A stretch of 64,000 bases of DNA from Salinivibrio kushneri (GTDB lineage Bacteria; Pseudomonadota; Gammaproteobacteria; Enterobacterales; Vibrionaceae), in NCBI RefSeq assembly GCF_027286325.1, contig NZ_CP114588.1, positions 124,001 to 188,000 of the forward strand, in the 5' to 3' direction. This document shows positions 10,130 through 18,633 of the stretch, piece after piece; the first letter of the stretch is position 1, and the number at the start of each line of letters is the position of its first letter. A program made the position numbers and the translations under genes. The notes below the pieces were generated by a model. The model made no database searches. It worked only from the letters and a program-made list of their open reading frames with translations, and was not told where the DNA came from.

Positions 10130-10996
10130 ATGACGCAGGATGTCATTCTTTCGGTTAAGGATTTGACCGTTAGTTTTACCACTGACGACGGCCCCCGTGA
10201 GGTACTTCACGGGGTAAGCTTTGACGTAAAAGCCGGGCGCACGCTCGGCTTGGTGGGCGAGTCGGGCAGTGGCAAAAGTGTCACAGCGATGTCGATCATG
10301 GGCCTGCTCCCCAAGCCCTACGGCCAGGTGACGGGCGGCGAAATCTTGTACCGCGGGACCGACTTGGTGACCTTGCCCGCCAAAGAGCGCTACGCGATGC
10401 GTGGCAATCGGATCTCGATTATCTTTCAAGACCCGATGACGGCACTGAACCCGGTGCATACCGTGGGTCGGCAAATCAATGAAGTTTTGATGCTACACCG
10501 CCCAGAGCTGGATAAAAAAGCGCGCGCGGCGTGTGCGCTCGATATGCTGGCCAAGGTGAAAATCCCGATGCCAGAAAAGCGACTGAACGAGTACCCGCAT
10601 AACCTATCCGGTGGGATGCGTCAGCGGGTAATGATCGCCATGGCACTGGCCTGCAAGCCCGATATCTTGATTTGTGATGAGCCAACCACCGCCTTGGATG
10701 TAACTGTGCAGGCCTCGATTTTGGACTTGATTAACGAGCTGCAAGAAGAAACCGGCATGGCGGTGATTTTTATCACTCACGATCTGGGGGTAGTCGCCGA
10801 GGTGTGTGACGATGTGGCGGTGATGTACGATGGCCAAATTCGTGAACGGGCGGATATTTTCACCCTCTTTGATCACCCATCCCATCCGTATACCAAGCGT
10901 TTATTGGGATTAATGCCGGGGCGTCACCATCAACCCAAACAGATGATTGATATTCGCCCGTTGGAAGCGTTTGATGCCGCGCCATCATCCCCGTAG
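10130..10996 (+). CDS. Peptide ABC transporter ATPase, first half of a split YejF
   Basis: This 288-residue ATPase energises the transporter. It has the Walker A motif GESGSGKSVTAMSIMGLLP, signature LSGGMRQRVMIAMALA, Walker B ILICDEPTTALDVTVQ and the switch histidine in FITHDLGVVAEVCD. In E. coli YejF both ATPase domains are in one chain; here they are two genes 15 bases apart, as in Dpp and Opp systems. This protein corresponds to the N-terminal (DppD-like) half. It begins eight bases after the binding-protein gene. Confidence 0.87.
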   Translation: MTQDVILSVKDLTVSFTTDDGPREVLHGVSFDVKAGRTLGLVGESGSGKSVTAMSIMGLLPKPYGQVTGGEILYRGTDLVTLPAKERYAMRGNRISIIFQDPMTALNPVHTVGRQINEVLMLHRPELDKKARAACALDMLAKVKIPMPEKRLNEYPHNLSGGMRQRVMIAMALACKPDILICDEPTTALDVTVQASILDLINELQEETGMAVIFITHDLGVVAEVCDDVAVMYDGQIRERADIFTLFDHPSHPYTKRLLGLMPGRHHQPKQMIDIRPLEAFDAAPSSP

Positions 10997-11011
10997 TTGC
11001 AGGAGAACGCG

Positions 11012-11899
11012 ATGAGCAAGGAAGTCCTCAGAGTAGAAAACCTGAAGCAGTATTTTGTCTCGGGCAAAGGCCTGCTTCGTCAAGGCTACACCATTAAAGC
11101 CGTCGATGGCGTATCGCTCTCGGTGTCACAAGGTGAAACCCTCGGGCTGGTGGGTGAGTCGGGGTGTGGCAAAAGCACCCTTGGCCGTACCATGCTTAAG
11201 CTGTTTGAGCCTACCGAAGGGAAAATTTTCTTTGAAGGTAAAGACATCACCCATTTATCGCCACGTCAGATGCGGCCACTGCGTAAAGACATGCAGATTG
11301 TCTTTCAAGATCCGCTCGAGTCGCTAAACCAGCGTCACACCATCGGCGGGATCTTAGAAGAGCCCTTTATTATTCACAATATAGGCACCGCGAAAGAGCG
11401 TCGCCAATGGGTACTTGAGCTGCTAGATAAAGTCGGATTGCCCCACGATGCGGTCAACCGCTACCCGCATGAGTTTTCGGGCGGTCAGCGCCAGCGGATT
11501 GGTATTGCGCGGGCGATTGCCCTTAAACCGAAACTGCTTATTTGTGACGAATCCGTCTCCGCTTTGGATGTATCGGTGCAGGCCCAGATTCTTAACCTGT
11601 TGCTGAAACTCCAGCAAGAGATGAACTTGGCGATGATTTTTATCTCCCACGACTTATCGGTGGTTCGTCATATCTCCGATAAGGTGGCAGTGATGTACTT
11701 TGGTCATGTGGTGGAAGAGGGTCCGACCGAAACCGTCTATCATCAGCCGCAGCATGAGTACACGCAAAAGTTACTCTCTGCCATTCCGATCACCCACCCT
11801 AAATACCGCAAGCACAAGCGCCGCGCTGAGCAACCGGCCGCTGACGCGGACGCAAGGGATGAGTCGGTGGACGAAAAAAAGCCTGAAACCACCCGCTAG
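11012..11899 (+). CDS. Peptide ABC transporter ATPase, second half of a split YejF
   Basis: This 295-residue ATPase pairs with the preceding one (DppF-like half). Motifs are [20 protein letters not shown] (Walker A), [17 protein letters not shown] (signature), [16 protein letters not shown] (Walker B) and [14 protein letters not shown]. The start ATG 11012 follows AGGAG (11001-11005); the frame is open from 10997 but that part is not needed. A hydrophilic C-terminal tail (residues about 270-295) rich in Asp, Glu and Lys has no family counterpart that I recognise. Last gene of the operon. Confidence 0.87.
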   Translation: MSKEVLRVENLKQYFVSGKGLLRQGYTIKAVDGVSLSVSQGETLGLVGESGCGKSTLGRTMLKLFEPTEGKIFFEGKDITHLSPRQMRPLRKDMQIVFQDPLESLNQRHTIGGILEEPFIIHNIGTAKERRQWVLELLDKVGLPHDAVNRYPHEFSGGQRQRIGIARAIALKPKLLICDESVSALDVSVQAQILNLLLKLQQEMNLAMIFISHDLSVVRHISDKVAVMYFGHVVEEGPTETVYHQPQHEYTQKLLSAIPITHPKYRKHKRRAEQPAADADARDESVDEKKPETTR

Positions 11900-11908
11900 C
11901 ACCGTTTC

Positions 11909-11929
11909 CCCACCCTGTTTCAGGGTGGG
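11909..11929 (+). other. Strong hairpin after the peptide transporter operon
   Basis: CCCACCCTG (11909-11917) pairs perfectly with CAGGGTGGG (11921-11929) around TTT. No U-tract follows, so it may protect or pause the transcript rather than end it. Confidence 0.45.
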
Positions 11930-12072
11930 CATCGGCTCATGCTTGCGCTTTTTGCCGAGGGCGATATCCCGATAACCGCCAATGTGGTGTGTCTCACACT
12001 TCTTCCTCTTTGCTTTATCCTTGTGACAAATTAATCAATAACTGTGAGTGCGATCTCTGTTCATGCATCAGT

Positions 12073-12084
12073 GTTACCGGTAAC
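12073..12084. promoter_or_regulatory. Probable GntR operator upstream of dctP
   Basis: GTTACCGGTAAC is a perfect 12-base palindrome with the central CG typical of LacI-family operators. It is closely similar to the palindrome before gntR (17232-17247). It lies about 105 bases before dctP. Confidence 0.6.
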
Positions 12085-12188
12085 TTTACAGCGTAGAAGG
12101 TTGGTAACATAACAATTACATCCAGCATTTCGACCACTCGCATTCCAGCTTGATGGAATAAATGGAAATAAAACAAGGACATCCTACT

Positions 12189-13205
12189 ATGAAAGCAATA
12201 ACGAAAACCCTGCTCGCTGCCTCTATCTCTGGCTTGTTCTCTATGTCAGCGATGGCGGCGGATTTTAATCTGAAAATCCAATCGTCTGATCCCTCAGGTG
12301 ATCTCAACTTTAAGGTTCAGCAGCGCTGGGCTGACCGTGTGGAGACCATGTCTGATGGCCAAATCAATATTGATTTATTGCCTGTTGGCTCTGTGGTGAA
12401 ACACACCGAGACGCTCGGGGCGATAAAAATGGGGATCCTGGACGGACATGTCACCGCCACGGGCTACTTTTCCGGCAAAGATCCGGCCTTTGGCTTGATT
12501 GGTAATATGGTCGGTGCTTGGTCCGATACAACCCAGCTGCTGCAATACATGAATTACGGTGGCGGGAATGAGCTGATGACCGAGCTTTACGCCCCGTATG
12601 GTGTGCAGTTTGTAGGCGCATCGACCACGGGCGTTGAGTCGTTTATTTCCAAAAAACCGATTGACGGCGTGGCTGATCTTAAAGGACTCAAGCTGCGTGC
12701 CCCAGAAGGCTTGGTGCAGCAAGTGTTTGCCGCCGCTGGCGCCACACCGGTTAACTTGCCGGGCTCGGAAGTGTTTACCGGTCTGAGCAAAGGGGTGATT
12801 GATGCGGCCGATTACACCGTGTTTTCCACCAACCAAAAAGCAGGCATGAATGACATTGCACCGCACCCAGTGCAACCAGGCTTCCACTCGTTGCCACTGA
12901 TTGATATCTCTATTGCGCAGAAAAAATGGGACAAGATGCCGGAAGACTTGCAGACCATTTTGAAAACCTCGGTGCGGGATTTTTCTTACGACATGACCAC
13001 CCAGCTGAAAATGGCAGATATGGCGGCAGTGAAAGAGGCCAAAGCCAACCCAGAGATCACTATCCACGATTGGTCTGACGAAGAGCGCAAGAAGTTTCGT
13101 GAAATCGCCAAAACCCAATGGAAGGTGTTTGCCGAGCGCTCACCCAATGCACAAAAAGTGTATGACTCAGTCACTGATTTCTTAGAAACCAATGGCTTGT
13201 TGTAA
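12189..13205 (+). CDS. dctP: TRAP transporter solute-binding protein (DctP family), probably for gluconate
   Basis: This 338-residue periplasmic receptor belongs to a tripartite, sodium-driven TRAP system. The ATG at 12189 follows AAGGA (12175-12179) and opens a signal peptide (MKAITKTLLAASISGLFSM, cleavage near SAMA). DctP features are QRWADRVETMSDGQINIDLL, the ADLKGLKLRAPEG block with the conserved substrate-binding Arg, and GSEVFTGLSKGVIDAADYT. Gluconate is inferred from the downstream gntK, gnd and gntR genes and the shared operator. A weak CRP-like site (TGTGA half at 12043) also precedes the gene. Confidence 0.85.
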   Translation: MKAITKTLLAASISGLFSMSAMAADFNLKIQSSDPSGDLNFKVQQRWADRVETMSDGQINIDLLPVGSVVKHTETLGAIKMGILDGHVTATGYFSGKDPAFGLIGNMVGAWSDTTQLLQYMNYGGGNELMTELYAPYGVQFVGASTTGVESFISKKPIDGVADLKGLKLRAPEGLVQQVFAAAGATPVNLPGSEVFTGLSKGVIDAADYTVFSTNQKAGMNDIAPHPVQPGFHSLPLIDISIAQKKWDKMPEDLQTILKTSVRDFSYDMTTQLKMADMAAVKEAKANPEITIHDWSDEERKKFREIAKTQWKVFAERSPNAQKVYDSVTDFLETNGLL

Positions 13206-13231
13206 GCATTCATCCTTGTCTTGTCAGTGAT

Positions 13232-13250
13232 AGGAGGGCATCGCCCTCCT
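13232..13250 (+). other. Hairpin between dctP and dctQ
   Basis: AGGAGGGC (13232-13239) pairs perfectly with GCCCTCCT (13243-13250) around ATC. No U-tract follows. Such hairpins after a binding-protein gene often stabilise its message relative to the membrane genes; that role is inferred. Confidence 0.5.
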
Positions 13251-13267
13251 GATTGTGGACCTATTTT

Positions 13268-13825
13268 ATGACTGAACAAACGCCTCATACCCCGCCCGAG
13301 CCCGACGAGCACCCAAGAAACGTACTCGATAGAGCGATCATTAAGGTGAGCCACTTATTAAGTTGGCTATTTATCGCCACCGTTTTTATCTCGTTTTACG
13401 AAGTGGTGATGCGTTACCTGTTTGATTCGCCCACCACCTGGGTGCATGAAACTGCCTCATTTATCGGCGGCTCCTTGTTCATTATCGGTGGGATTTATGC
13501 CTTTGCGGCCAACCGCCATGTGCGTGTGGTCTTAGTTTACGACGCGGTATCGTCACAAACGCGCAAATACCTCAACCTGGTTCATCACCTCGTCGGACTC
13601 GCGTTTGCCAGCATGCTGGCCTATTCATCCTACTCGCTTGCCAAGGAAGCCTGGTTTGCACCTTGGGGCGAGCTACGACTTGAGACCTCGGGGTCTGTGC
13701 TCAATGCGCCCTATCCGGCGCTGCTTAAAGGGCTGATTTTTATCGCGCTGTGCATTCTTGTGCTCCAGTTTGTATTGCATCTCATCCAAGAGCTGGTCGG
13801 GCTGAGGAACAAAGACGATGTTTGA
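13268..13825 (+). CDS. dctQ: TRAP transporter small permease (DctQ family)
   Basis: This 185-residue protein has four hydrophobic segments, the DctQ pattern: LSWLFIATVFISFYEVVMRY, then TWVHETASFIGGSLFIIGGI, a third near residue 105 and a fourth near 155. The motif RYLFDSPTTWVHE is typical of the family. ATG 13268 was chosen; the frame continues upstream to a TTG at 13253, but that extension lies next to the hairpin and lacks support. Its end overlaps dctM by eight bases, so the two are translationally coupled. Confidence 0.85.
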   Translation: MTEQTPHTPPEPDEHPRNVLDRAIIKVSHLLSWLFIATVFISFYEVVMRYLFDSPTTWVHETASFIGGSLFIIGGIYAFAANRHVRVVLVYDAVSSQTRKYLNLVHHLVGLAFASMLAYSSYSLAKEAWFAPWGELRLETSGSVLNAPYPALLKGLIFIALCILVLQFVLHLIQELVGLRNKDDV

Positions 13826-15134
13826 TTTATCTTCGATTGGACTGGCGTGGGGAAGCCTGCTCATGCTGGTGATGCTGATTGGATTGCTACTCACTGGGAT
13901 GCAATTGGCGTTTGTGTCTGGGTTTGTGGCGATCTTTTTTACCCTCTTTTGGTTTGGCCCCGAGGCGATGCCATTAATTGCCAGCCGTACCTACAGTTTT
14001 GCCTCTGGTTACGTCTTTTTAGCCGTGCCGATGTTCGTATTAATGGCGGCACTACTTGACCGTTCAGGCATCGCCAAAGATCTTTTCGATGCCATGAAGT
14101 CCCTAGGGCGCAAGGTGAGAGGCGGGGTCGCGGTACAAACCATTTTAGTCGCGGTGTTGCTGGCTTCTATGTCTGGCGTGATTGGCGGTGAAACCGTGCT
14201 ATTGGGGATCTTGGCGTTACCGCAAATGCTCCGCCTTGGTTATGATCGCAAGCTGGCGATCGGGACCACCTGTGCCGGGGGTGCGCTGGGGACCATGCTG
14301 CCGCCCAGTATCGTACTGATCATCTATGGTATGACCGCCAGTGTGTCGATTGGTGATTTGTTCAAGGCATCCTTTCTCCCCGCCTTCATTCTCGCCGCTT
14401 GTTACATCGCTTATGTGTTGATTCGTTGTAAGTTAAACCCGTCACTGGCGCCGATCCCAAGTGACAGCGGGGAAGACGATGAGCCGCAAGTGAGCTACTT
14501 TAAAGCGTTGTTTTTCCCACTTTTCTCGGTAGCCGTGGTACTTGGCAGTATTTACACTGGAGTGGCCTCGGTCACTGAAGCCTCGGCGCTTGGCGTGGTG
14601 GGGATCATGCTGTCTGCGATTGTCCGTGGTGAGATGAACCTTTCGATGCTCAAAGAGAGCGCAATTGCCACTATGCGTACTTGCGGGATGATCATGTGGA
14701 TTGGCATTGGTGCCAGCGCCCTGGTGGGAATCTACAACCTGATGGGCGGGATTGATTTTGTTGAACAAGTGATCCTGAGCCTAAGCGGCGGCAGTGCGAT
14801 AGGTACCTTGCTTATCATGATGGTGATCTTACTCGTCTTAGGGATGTTTTTAGACTGGGTCGGGGTGGCGCTGTTAACCATGCCGATTTTTGTGCCCATC
14901 ATCACCGGGCTTGGTTTTGACCCCATTTGGTTCGGGGTGGTGTTCTGCCTCAACATGCAGGTGTCGTTCCTTTCGCCGCCATTTGGACCCGCTGCCTTCT
15001 ACCTTAAATCAGTCGCCCCGAAAGACATTAGTCTTGGTGAGATTTTTACCTCACTGCTGCCTTTTATCGCCCTGCAAGTGTTCGTGCTGTCATTGGTGAT
15101 TATCTTCCCTGAGTTGGCAATGTGGTGGCAATGA
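13818..15134 (+). CDS. dctM: TRAP transporter large permease (DctM family)
   Basis: This 438-residue protein is the transport channel of the TRAP system, with about twelve membrane segments. Family landmarks are AVPMFVLMAALLDRSGIAKDLFDAM, the GTMLPPSIVLIIYGMTA loop, ASVTEASALGVVG and FLSPPFGPAAFYLKSVAP. It drives solute uptake with the sodium gradient, which fits a marine or halophilic host. It overlaps dctQ by eight bases. No terminator separates it from gntK, so gntK and gnd are likely co-transcribed with it. Confidence 0.9.
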   Translation: MFDLSSIGLAWGSLLMLVMLIGLLLTGMQLAFVSGFVAIFFTLFWFGPEAMPLIASRTYSFASGYVFLAVPMFVLMAALLDRSGIAKDLFDAMKSLGRKVRGGVAVQTILVAVLLASMSGVIGGETVLLGILALPQMLRLGYDRKLAIGTTCAGGALGTMLPPSIVLIIYGMTASVSIGDLFKASFLPAFILAACYIAYVLIRCKLNPSLAPIPSDSGEDDEPQVSYFKALFFPLFSVAVVLGSIYTGVASVTEASALGVVGIMLSAIVRGEMNLSMLKESAIATMRTCGMIMWIGIGASALVGIYNLMGGIDFVEQVILSLSGGSAIGTLLIMMVILLVLGMFLDWVGVALLTMPIFVPIITGLGFDPIWFGVVFCLNMQVSFLSPPFGPAAFYLKSVAPKDISLGEIFTSLLPFIALQVFVLSLVIIFPELAMWWQ

Positions 15135-15213
15135 TCATGGTATTAAAACAGCAATATCGAGTTCTCAAGGTGTTATCGCTAGCGTGTGGCTTGGCTAAGG
15201 GTTGTGGTGTGCA

Positions 15214-15714
15214 ATGAAAGTAAAAAAACTATTAATCATGGGGGTTTCAGGGTGCGGCAAAAGCCTGATTGGCAGTGAAATTGCCCGTGCACTCGACCTG
15301 CCTTTTTATGACGGTGACGATTATCATCCCGCTGACAATGTAGAAAAAATGCGGCAAGGGATCCCACTGACTGATGCTGACCGCAGCGGTTGGTTACGTA
15401 CCTTGAACCGTCTGTATACCGACAATGAGGCAGCGGTGATTGCTTGCTCAGCATTAAAGCCGGAGTACCGCGACGTGCTGCGACAAAACAACCCAGAGTT
15501 AGTGATTGTCTATCTGCAAGGGGATTACGCTACGATTTGGTCGCGGCTACAAAAACGGGCTAACCATTATTTTCATGGTGAGGCCATGCTGCGTAGCCAA
15601 TTTGACGCCTTGGTCGAGCCCAGCCCCGAAGAGGCCTTGTTTGTCGATATCTCTTACCCCGTCGACACCGTGGTCGCGCACGCGTTGCAACAAATAAAGG
15701 AGATGGAGTCATGA
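15214..15714 (+). CDS. gntK: Gluconokinase
   Basis: This 166-residue kinase phosphorylates gluconate to 6-phosphogluconate. The P-loop GVSGCGKSLIGSEIA opens the protein and is followed by YDGDDYHPADNVEKMRQGIPLTDADRSGWL, a GntK hallmark; ACSALKPEYRDVLR is also typical. ATG 15214 gives the usual length; the frame extends to TTG 15202, and the ribosome-binding site (AAGGG) is poorly spaced for either. Its last four bases overlap the start of gnd. The context (TRAP transporter before, dehydrogenase after) supports gluconate catabolism. Confidence 0.92.
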   Translation: MKVKKLLIMGVSGCGKSLIGSEIARALDLPFYDGDDYHPADNVEKMRQGIPLTDADRSGWLRTLNRLYTDNEAAVIACSALKPEYRDVLRQNNPELVIVYLQGDYATIWSRLQKRANHYFHGEAMLRSQFDALVEPSPEEALFVDISYPVDTVVAHALQQIKEMES

Positions 15715-17201
15715 CGCCATCACAGATAGGTCTGGTTGGATTAGGTGTGATGGGGAAAAGCCTGGCTTTAAACCTGGTCGATCATGGCTTTAATGTCGCA
15801 GGCTTTGATATTGACCCGCATCACCGCCAAGCGGCGCTTGAGGCCGCGTTACCCCTCAATCAGGCGTCGGACAAGGGGCTGCTAACGGTGGTTGATTCGC
15901 TCTCTCAGCTGCTGGCCAGTTTGCAAACGCCGCGCGTTATCGCCTTGTCGGTGCCCGCCGGCGAGGTGGTCGACACGGTGATCGATGAGTTGCTAGCAGC
16001 GGGGCTCGCACCTGACGATATTGTTATCGACACCGGCAACAGCCTGTGGACGGATAGTGAGCGGCGCGCCCGCGACTACCAAGAGCAATTTCGATTTTTT
16101 AACACCGCCATTTCCGGCGGGGAAGTGGGCGCTCGCACCGGCCCCTCGCTGATGGCCAGTGGCGATGCGTCAGCGTGGGCGCAGGTTAAACCCATGTGGT
16201 TGGCGATTGCGGCAAAAGTGGATCACGCTGGTCAGCCTGTGAGCCAGTTTGAGCAGGGTGAACCGTGTGCCGCTTATTTGGGCGGTGCGGGTGTGGGTCA
16301 TTATGTCAAGATGGTACATAACGGCATTGAATATGCGGACATGCAGTTAATTGCGGAAGCGTACCACTTTATGTCGCAAGCACTAGGACTGTCAGCGGTG
16401 GAAATTGGCCAATGTTTTGCTCGTTGGAACCAAGGGCCACTCAATAGCTACTTGATGGCAATCAGCGCCGAGATCTTGCAAACCCCAGACCCTATCACAG
16501 GTAAGCCGTTCGTCGAGGTGGTGCTGGATAAAGCCGGCCAAAAGGGGACAGGCATGTGGACGGCAGTGAATGCGCTGCAAACCGGTGTCGCGGCTCCGAC
16601 CATTGCCCAGGCGGTGTTTGCTCGCGCCCAAAGTGGCTTAAAAACGGTGCGAGTGGCGGCAGCGAAAACCCGTACCAACTCAGCGGCAGTTGCGTATGAT
16701 GATATTGATACACAGCTTGAAAACCTGCACGACGCCCTGTATTACGCCAAATTATCGGTGTATGCCCAAGGGTTTGACCTGATCAACACCACCGCGCAGC
16801 AACAAGGCTGGACACTGGACTTTGCGCAAATTGCCAAGATTTGGCGCGCAGGGTGCATTATCCGCGCGCAATGTTTAAGCGAGATTGCCAGCGCGTATCA
16901 ACAGACGCCAGATGTCGCTAATTTACTTCTTGTCGCGCCCTTTGCCGAAGCGATGAACCGCCAAGCTCCCGGCTGGCGTGCGACCGTTGCCAGTGCCGCG
17001 CAAGCGGCGGTACCTATTCCCGCGATGGCGGCGTCATTGAGTTATTTTGATGCCCTGTACAGCGAGGTGTTACCCGCTAACTTGCTTCAGGCTCAGCGCG
17101 ACTATTTTGGCGCTCATGGCTATGCACGTGTGGATGACGATGAGTCACGCCAGTACCATTTAACCTGGAGTGAGCAACCAAAGCGCCAGCGAATACGATA
17201 A
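15711..17201 (+). CDS. gnd: 6-phosphogluconate dehydrogenase, decarboxylating, with an altered phosphate-binding motif
   Basis: This 496-residue enzyme should oxidise 6-phosphogluconate to ribulose-5-phosphate and CO2. It has the nucleotide-binding GLGVMGKSLALNL, the SGGEVGARTGPSLM loop (residues 135-148), catalytic Lys200 with Asn204 in VKMVHNGIEYADMQL, and the C-terminal QRDYFGAHGY. In the conserved GTGKWT motif, Lys is replaced by Met282 (GTGMWT); that Lys contacts the substrate phosphate in characterised enzymes. It overlaps gntK by four bases and is the last gene of the operon. It may be a gluconate-dedicated paralogue of a housekeeping gnd elsewhere. Confidence 0.88.
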   Translation: MTPSQIGLVGLGVMGKSLALNLVDHGFNVAGFDIDPHHRQAALEAALPLNQASDKGLLTVVDSLSQLLASLQTPRVIALSVPAGEVVDTVIDELLAAGLAPDDIVIDTGNSLWTDSERRARDYQEQFRFFNTAISGGEVGARTGPSLMASGDASAWAQVKPMWLAIAAKVDHAGQPVSQFEQGEPCAAYLGGAGVGHYVKMVHNGIEYADMQLIAEAYHFMSQALGLSAVEIGQCFARWNQGPLNSYLMAISAEILQTPDPITGKPFVEVVLDKAGQKGTGMWTAVNALQTGVAAPTIAQAVFARAQSGLKTVRVAAAKTRTNSAAVAYDDIDTQLENLHDALYYAKLSVYAQGFDLINTTAQQQGWTLDFAQIAKIWRAGCIIRAQCLSEIASAYQQTPDVANLLLVAPFAEAMNRQAPGWRATVASAAQAAVPIPAMAASLSYFDALYSEVLPANLLQAQRDYFGAHGYARVDDDESRQYHLTWSEQPKRQRIR

Positions 17202-17204
17202 TAG

Positions 17205-17233
17205 AAGGCGCGCTGTGATGGGCGCGCCTTTTT
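17205..17233 (+). terminator. Terminator of the dctPQM-gntK-gnd operon
   Basis: AAGGCGCGC (17205-17213) pairs with GCGCGCCTT (17222-17230), and Ts run from 17229 to 17233. The T-run touches the gntR operator palindrome. Confidence 0.88.
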
Positions 17234-17247
17234 GTTACACGTAACAA
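17232..17247. promoter_or_regulatory. Probable GntR operator upstream of gntR
   Basis: TTGTTAC (17232-17238) and GTAACAA (17241-17247) are perfect inverted arms around AC. The core TGTTAC..GTAACA resembles the operator before dctP. It lies about 65 bases before gntR, which suggests autoregulation. Confidence 0.6.
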
Positions 17248-17310
17248 CAAAAAGGGTCAAAGAGTGGGTATGATGGAGCCAAAACAAGACTGCATCAATG
17301 ACAGACCCAG

Positions 17311-18312
17311 ATGGCGAATAAGAAAAAGCGACCGACATTACAAGACATTGCCGACCGAGTCGGCGTCACCAAAATGACAGTAAGCCGTTGTTTGCGCGAT
17401 CCGGCGATGGTCTCGGACGCCGCCCGTGAAAAAATCCAATTGGCGGTAGAGGAGCTGGGTTATATTCCCAACCGCGCCCCCGATATTCTTTCTAATGCGA
17501 AATCCCACGCGATTGGCGTACTGGTGCCTTCCCTGACCAACCAAGTCTTTGCCGAAGTGATCCGCGGGATTGAATCGGTTACCTCACCAGAGGGCTATCA
17601 AACCATGATTGCCCACTACAGCTACAGCGCCGCGCTTGAGGAGCAGAGCATTGAGTCTTTGCTATCGTATAACGTCGATGCAATCATTCTGTCCGAAAAT
17701 GTGCATACCGATAGAGCGCGCAAAATGTTGCAAACCGCCTCGATTCCGGTGATTGAAATCATGGACAGCGTGTCGCCACGCCTCGAGCAAGCGGTCGGTT
17801 TTGACAACACCCAAGCCTCGCGGGATATGACCAACGCCCTGATTGAAAAAGGGCGCCAATGCATTGCGTATTTTGCCGCCCGTATGGATGAGCGCACGCG
17901 CTTAAAGCTTGAGGGTTATCATCAAGCGATTGCTCAAACCCAGCAAATGCCGATCAGTCTGCAAACTGAAGACGCCTCGTCATTTACCTTAGGGGCCAAG
18001 TTACTCGGCCAGATCCTTGAGTTACATCCCAAGGTGGATGGCATTGTTTGCACCAACGATGACTTGGCGATTGGCGCTTTATATGAATGCCAACGACGCG
18101 GGATCAAGGTGCCGGAACATATTGCGATTGCCGGTTTTCACGGCCACGATATCAGCCAAGCCATGCTCCCTAAACTGGCGACAGTGATCACCCCCCGAGA
18201 AGAAATCGGCCGCGTCGCTGCCACCGAGCTTATCGCCCGACTCCGCGGCGCCGACACCTGGCCGAGTCACATCGATCTTGGCTACCGCATCGAACACGGG
18301 GAGAGTATTTGA
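17311..18312 (+). CDS. gntR: Gluconate operon repressor GntR (LacI family)
   Basis: This 333-residue regulator is close to E. coli GntR along its whole length: RPTLQDIADRVGVTKMTVSR is the DNA-binding helix-turn-helix, ELGYIPNRAPDILSNAKSHAIGVL the hinge, and NQVFAEVIRGIESVTSPEGYQTM, AVGFDNTQASRDMT and IAIAGFHGHDISQAM belong to the sugar-binding domain. It probably represses the TRAP-gntK-gnd operon until gluconate or a related effector binds. Two palindromes in this locus are candidate sites. It has its own transcription unit after the operon terminator. Confidence 0.94.
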   Translation: MANKKKRPTLQDIADRVGVTKMTVSRCLRDPAMVSDAAREKIQLAVEELGYIPNRAPDILSNAKSHAIGVLVPSLTNQVFAEVIRGIESVTSPEGYQTMIAHYSYSAALEEQSIESLLSYNVDAIILSENVHTDRARKMLQTASIPVIEIMDSVSPRLEQAVGFDNTQASRDMTNALIEKGRQCIAYFAARMDERTRLKLEGYHQAIAQTQQMPISLQTEDASSFTLGAKLLGQILELHPKVDGIVCTNDDLAIGALYECQRRGIKVPEHIAIAGFHGHDISQAMLPKLATVITPREEIGRVAATELIARLRGADTWPSHIDLGYRIEHGESI

Positions 18313-18501
18313 GGCAGGGATTGTCGTATGACTGTGAGGTGTTTTCTGCGAACGCTTAACTGAGGGATATTACGTGGGAGCTGGTCACCCCGATGCCAAA
18401 CTTTATGTGGCAGCAAGCGGCGAAGTTGGCGGTAGGCTAGGGGATGGCGAATCTTTTGTAGACACTGGTTGGATGAATAATGTGGGAGGGTAGAGCAAGC
18501 G

Positions 18502-18633
18502 ATGACTGAGACTACGTGGGCATTGATTGGGCTCTGGCTATTTTTTACTGCGGTATTCGCGTGGTGTGGGCTCAGCCTAAAAATCCAAAAAATGAGTCAA
18601 AACAGTGAAAAGCGGGATAACACAAGCGGTTAA
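18502..18633 (+). CDS. Small single-pass membrane protein of unknown function
   Basis: A 43-codon frame starts at ATG 18502 and ends at TAA 18631-18633. The product has a short hydrophilic start (MTETT), a hydrophobic helix of about 20 residues (WALIGLWLFFTAVFAWCGLS), then a charged tail (LKIQKMSQNSEKRDNTSG), which is the plan of a bitopic small membrane protein. A purine-rich GGGAGGG lies 11 bases before the start. I recognise no family. It lies in the space between gntR and the convergent yicC, so it may be an independent gene or a chance frame. Confidence 0.45.
   Translation: MTETTWALIGLWLFFTAVFAWCGLSLKIQKMSQNSEKRDNTSG

Noticed and set aside
9938..10474. 178-codon open frame on the minus strand
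   Set aside because: Antisense to the ends of the binding-protein and ATPase genes, both well supported.
12375..13118. 247-codon open frame on the minus strand
   Set aside because: It lies entirely opposite dctP, has no protein family pattern, and is explained by codon bias of the real gene.
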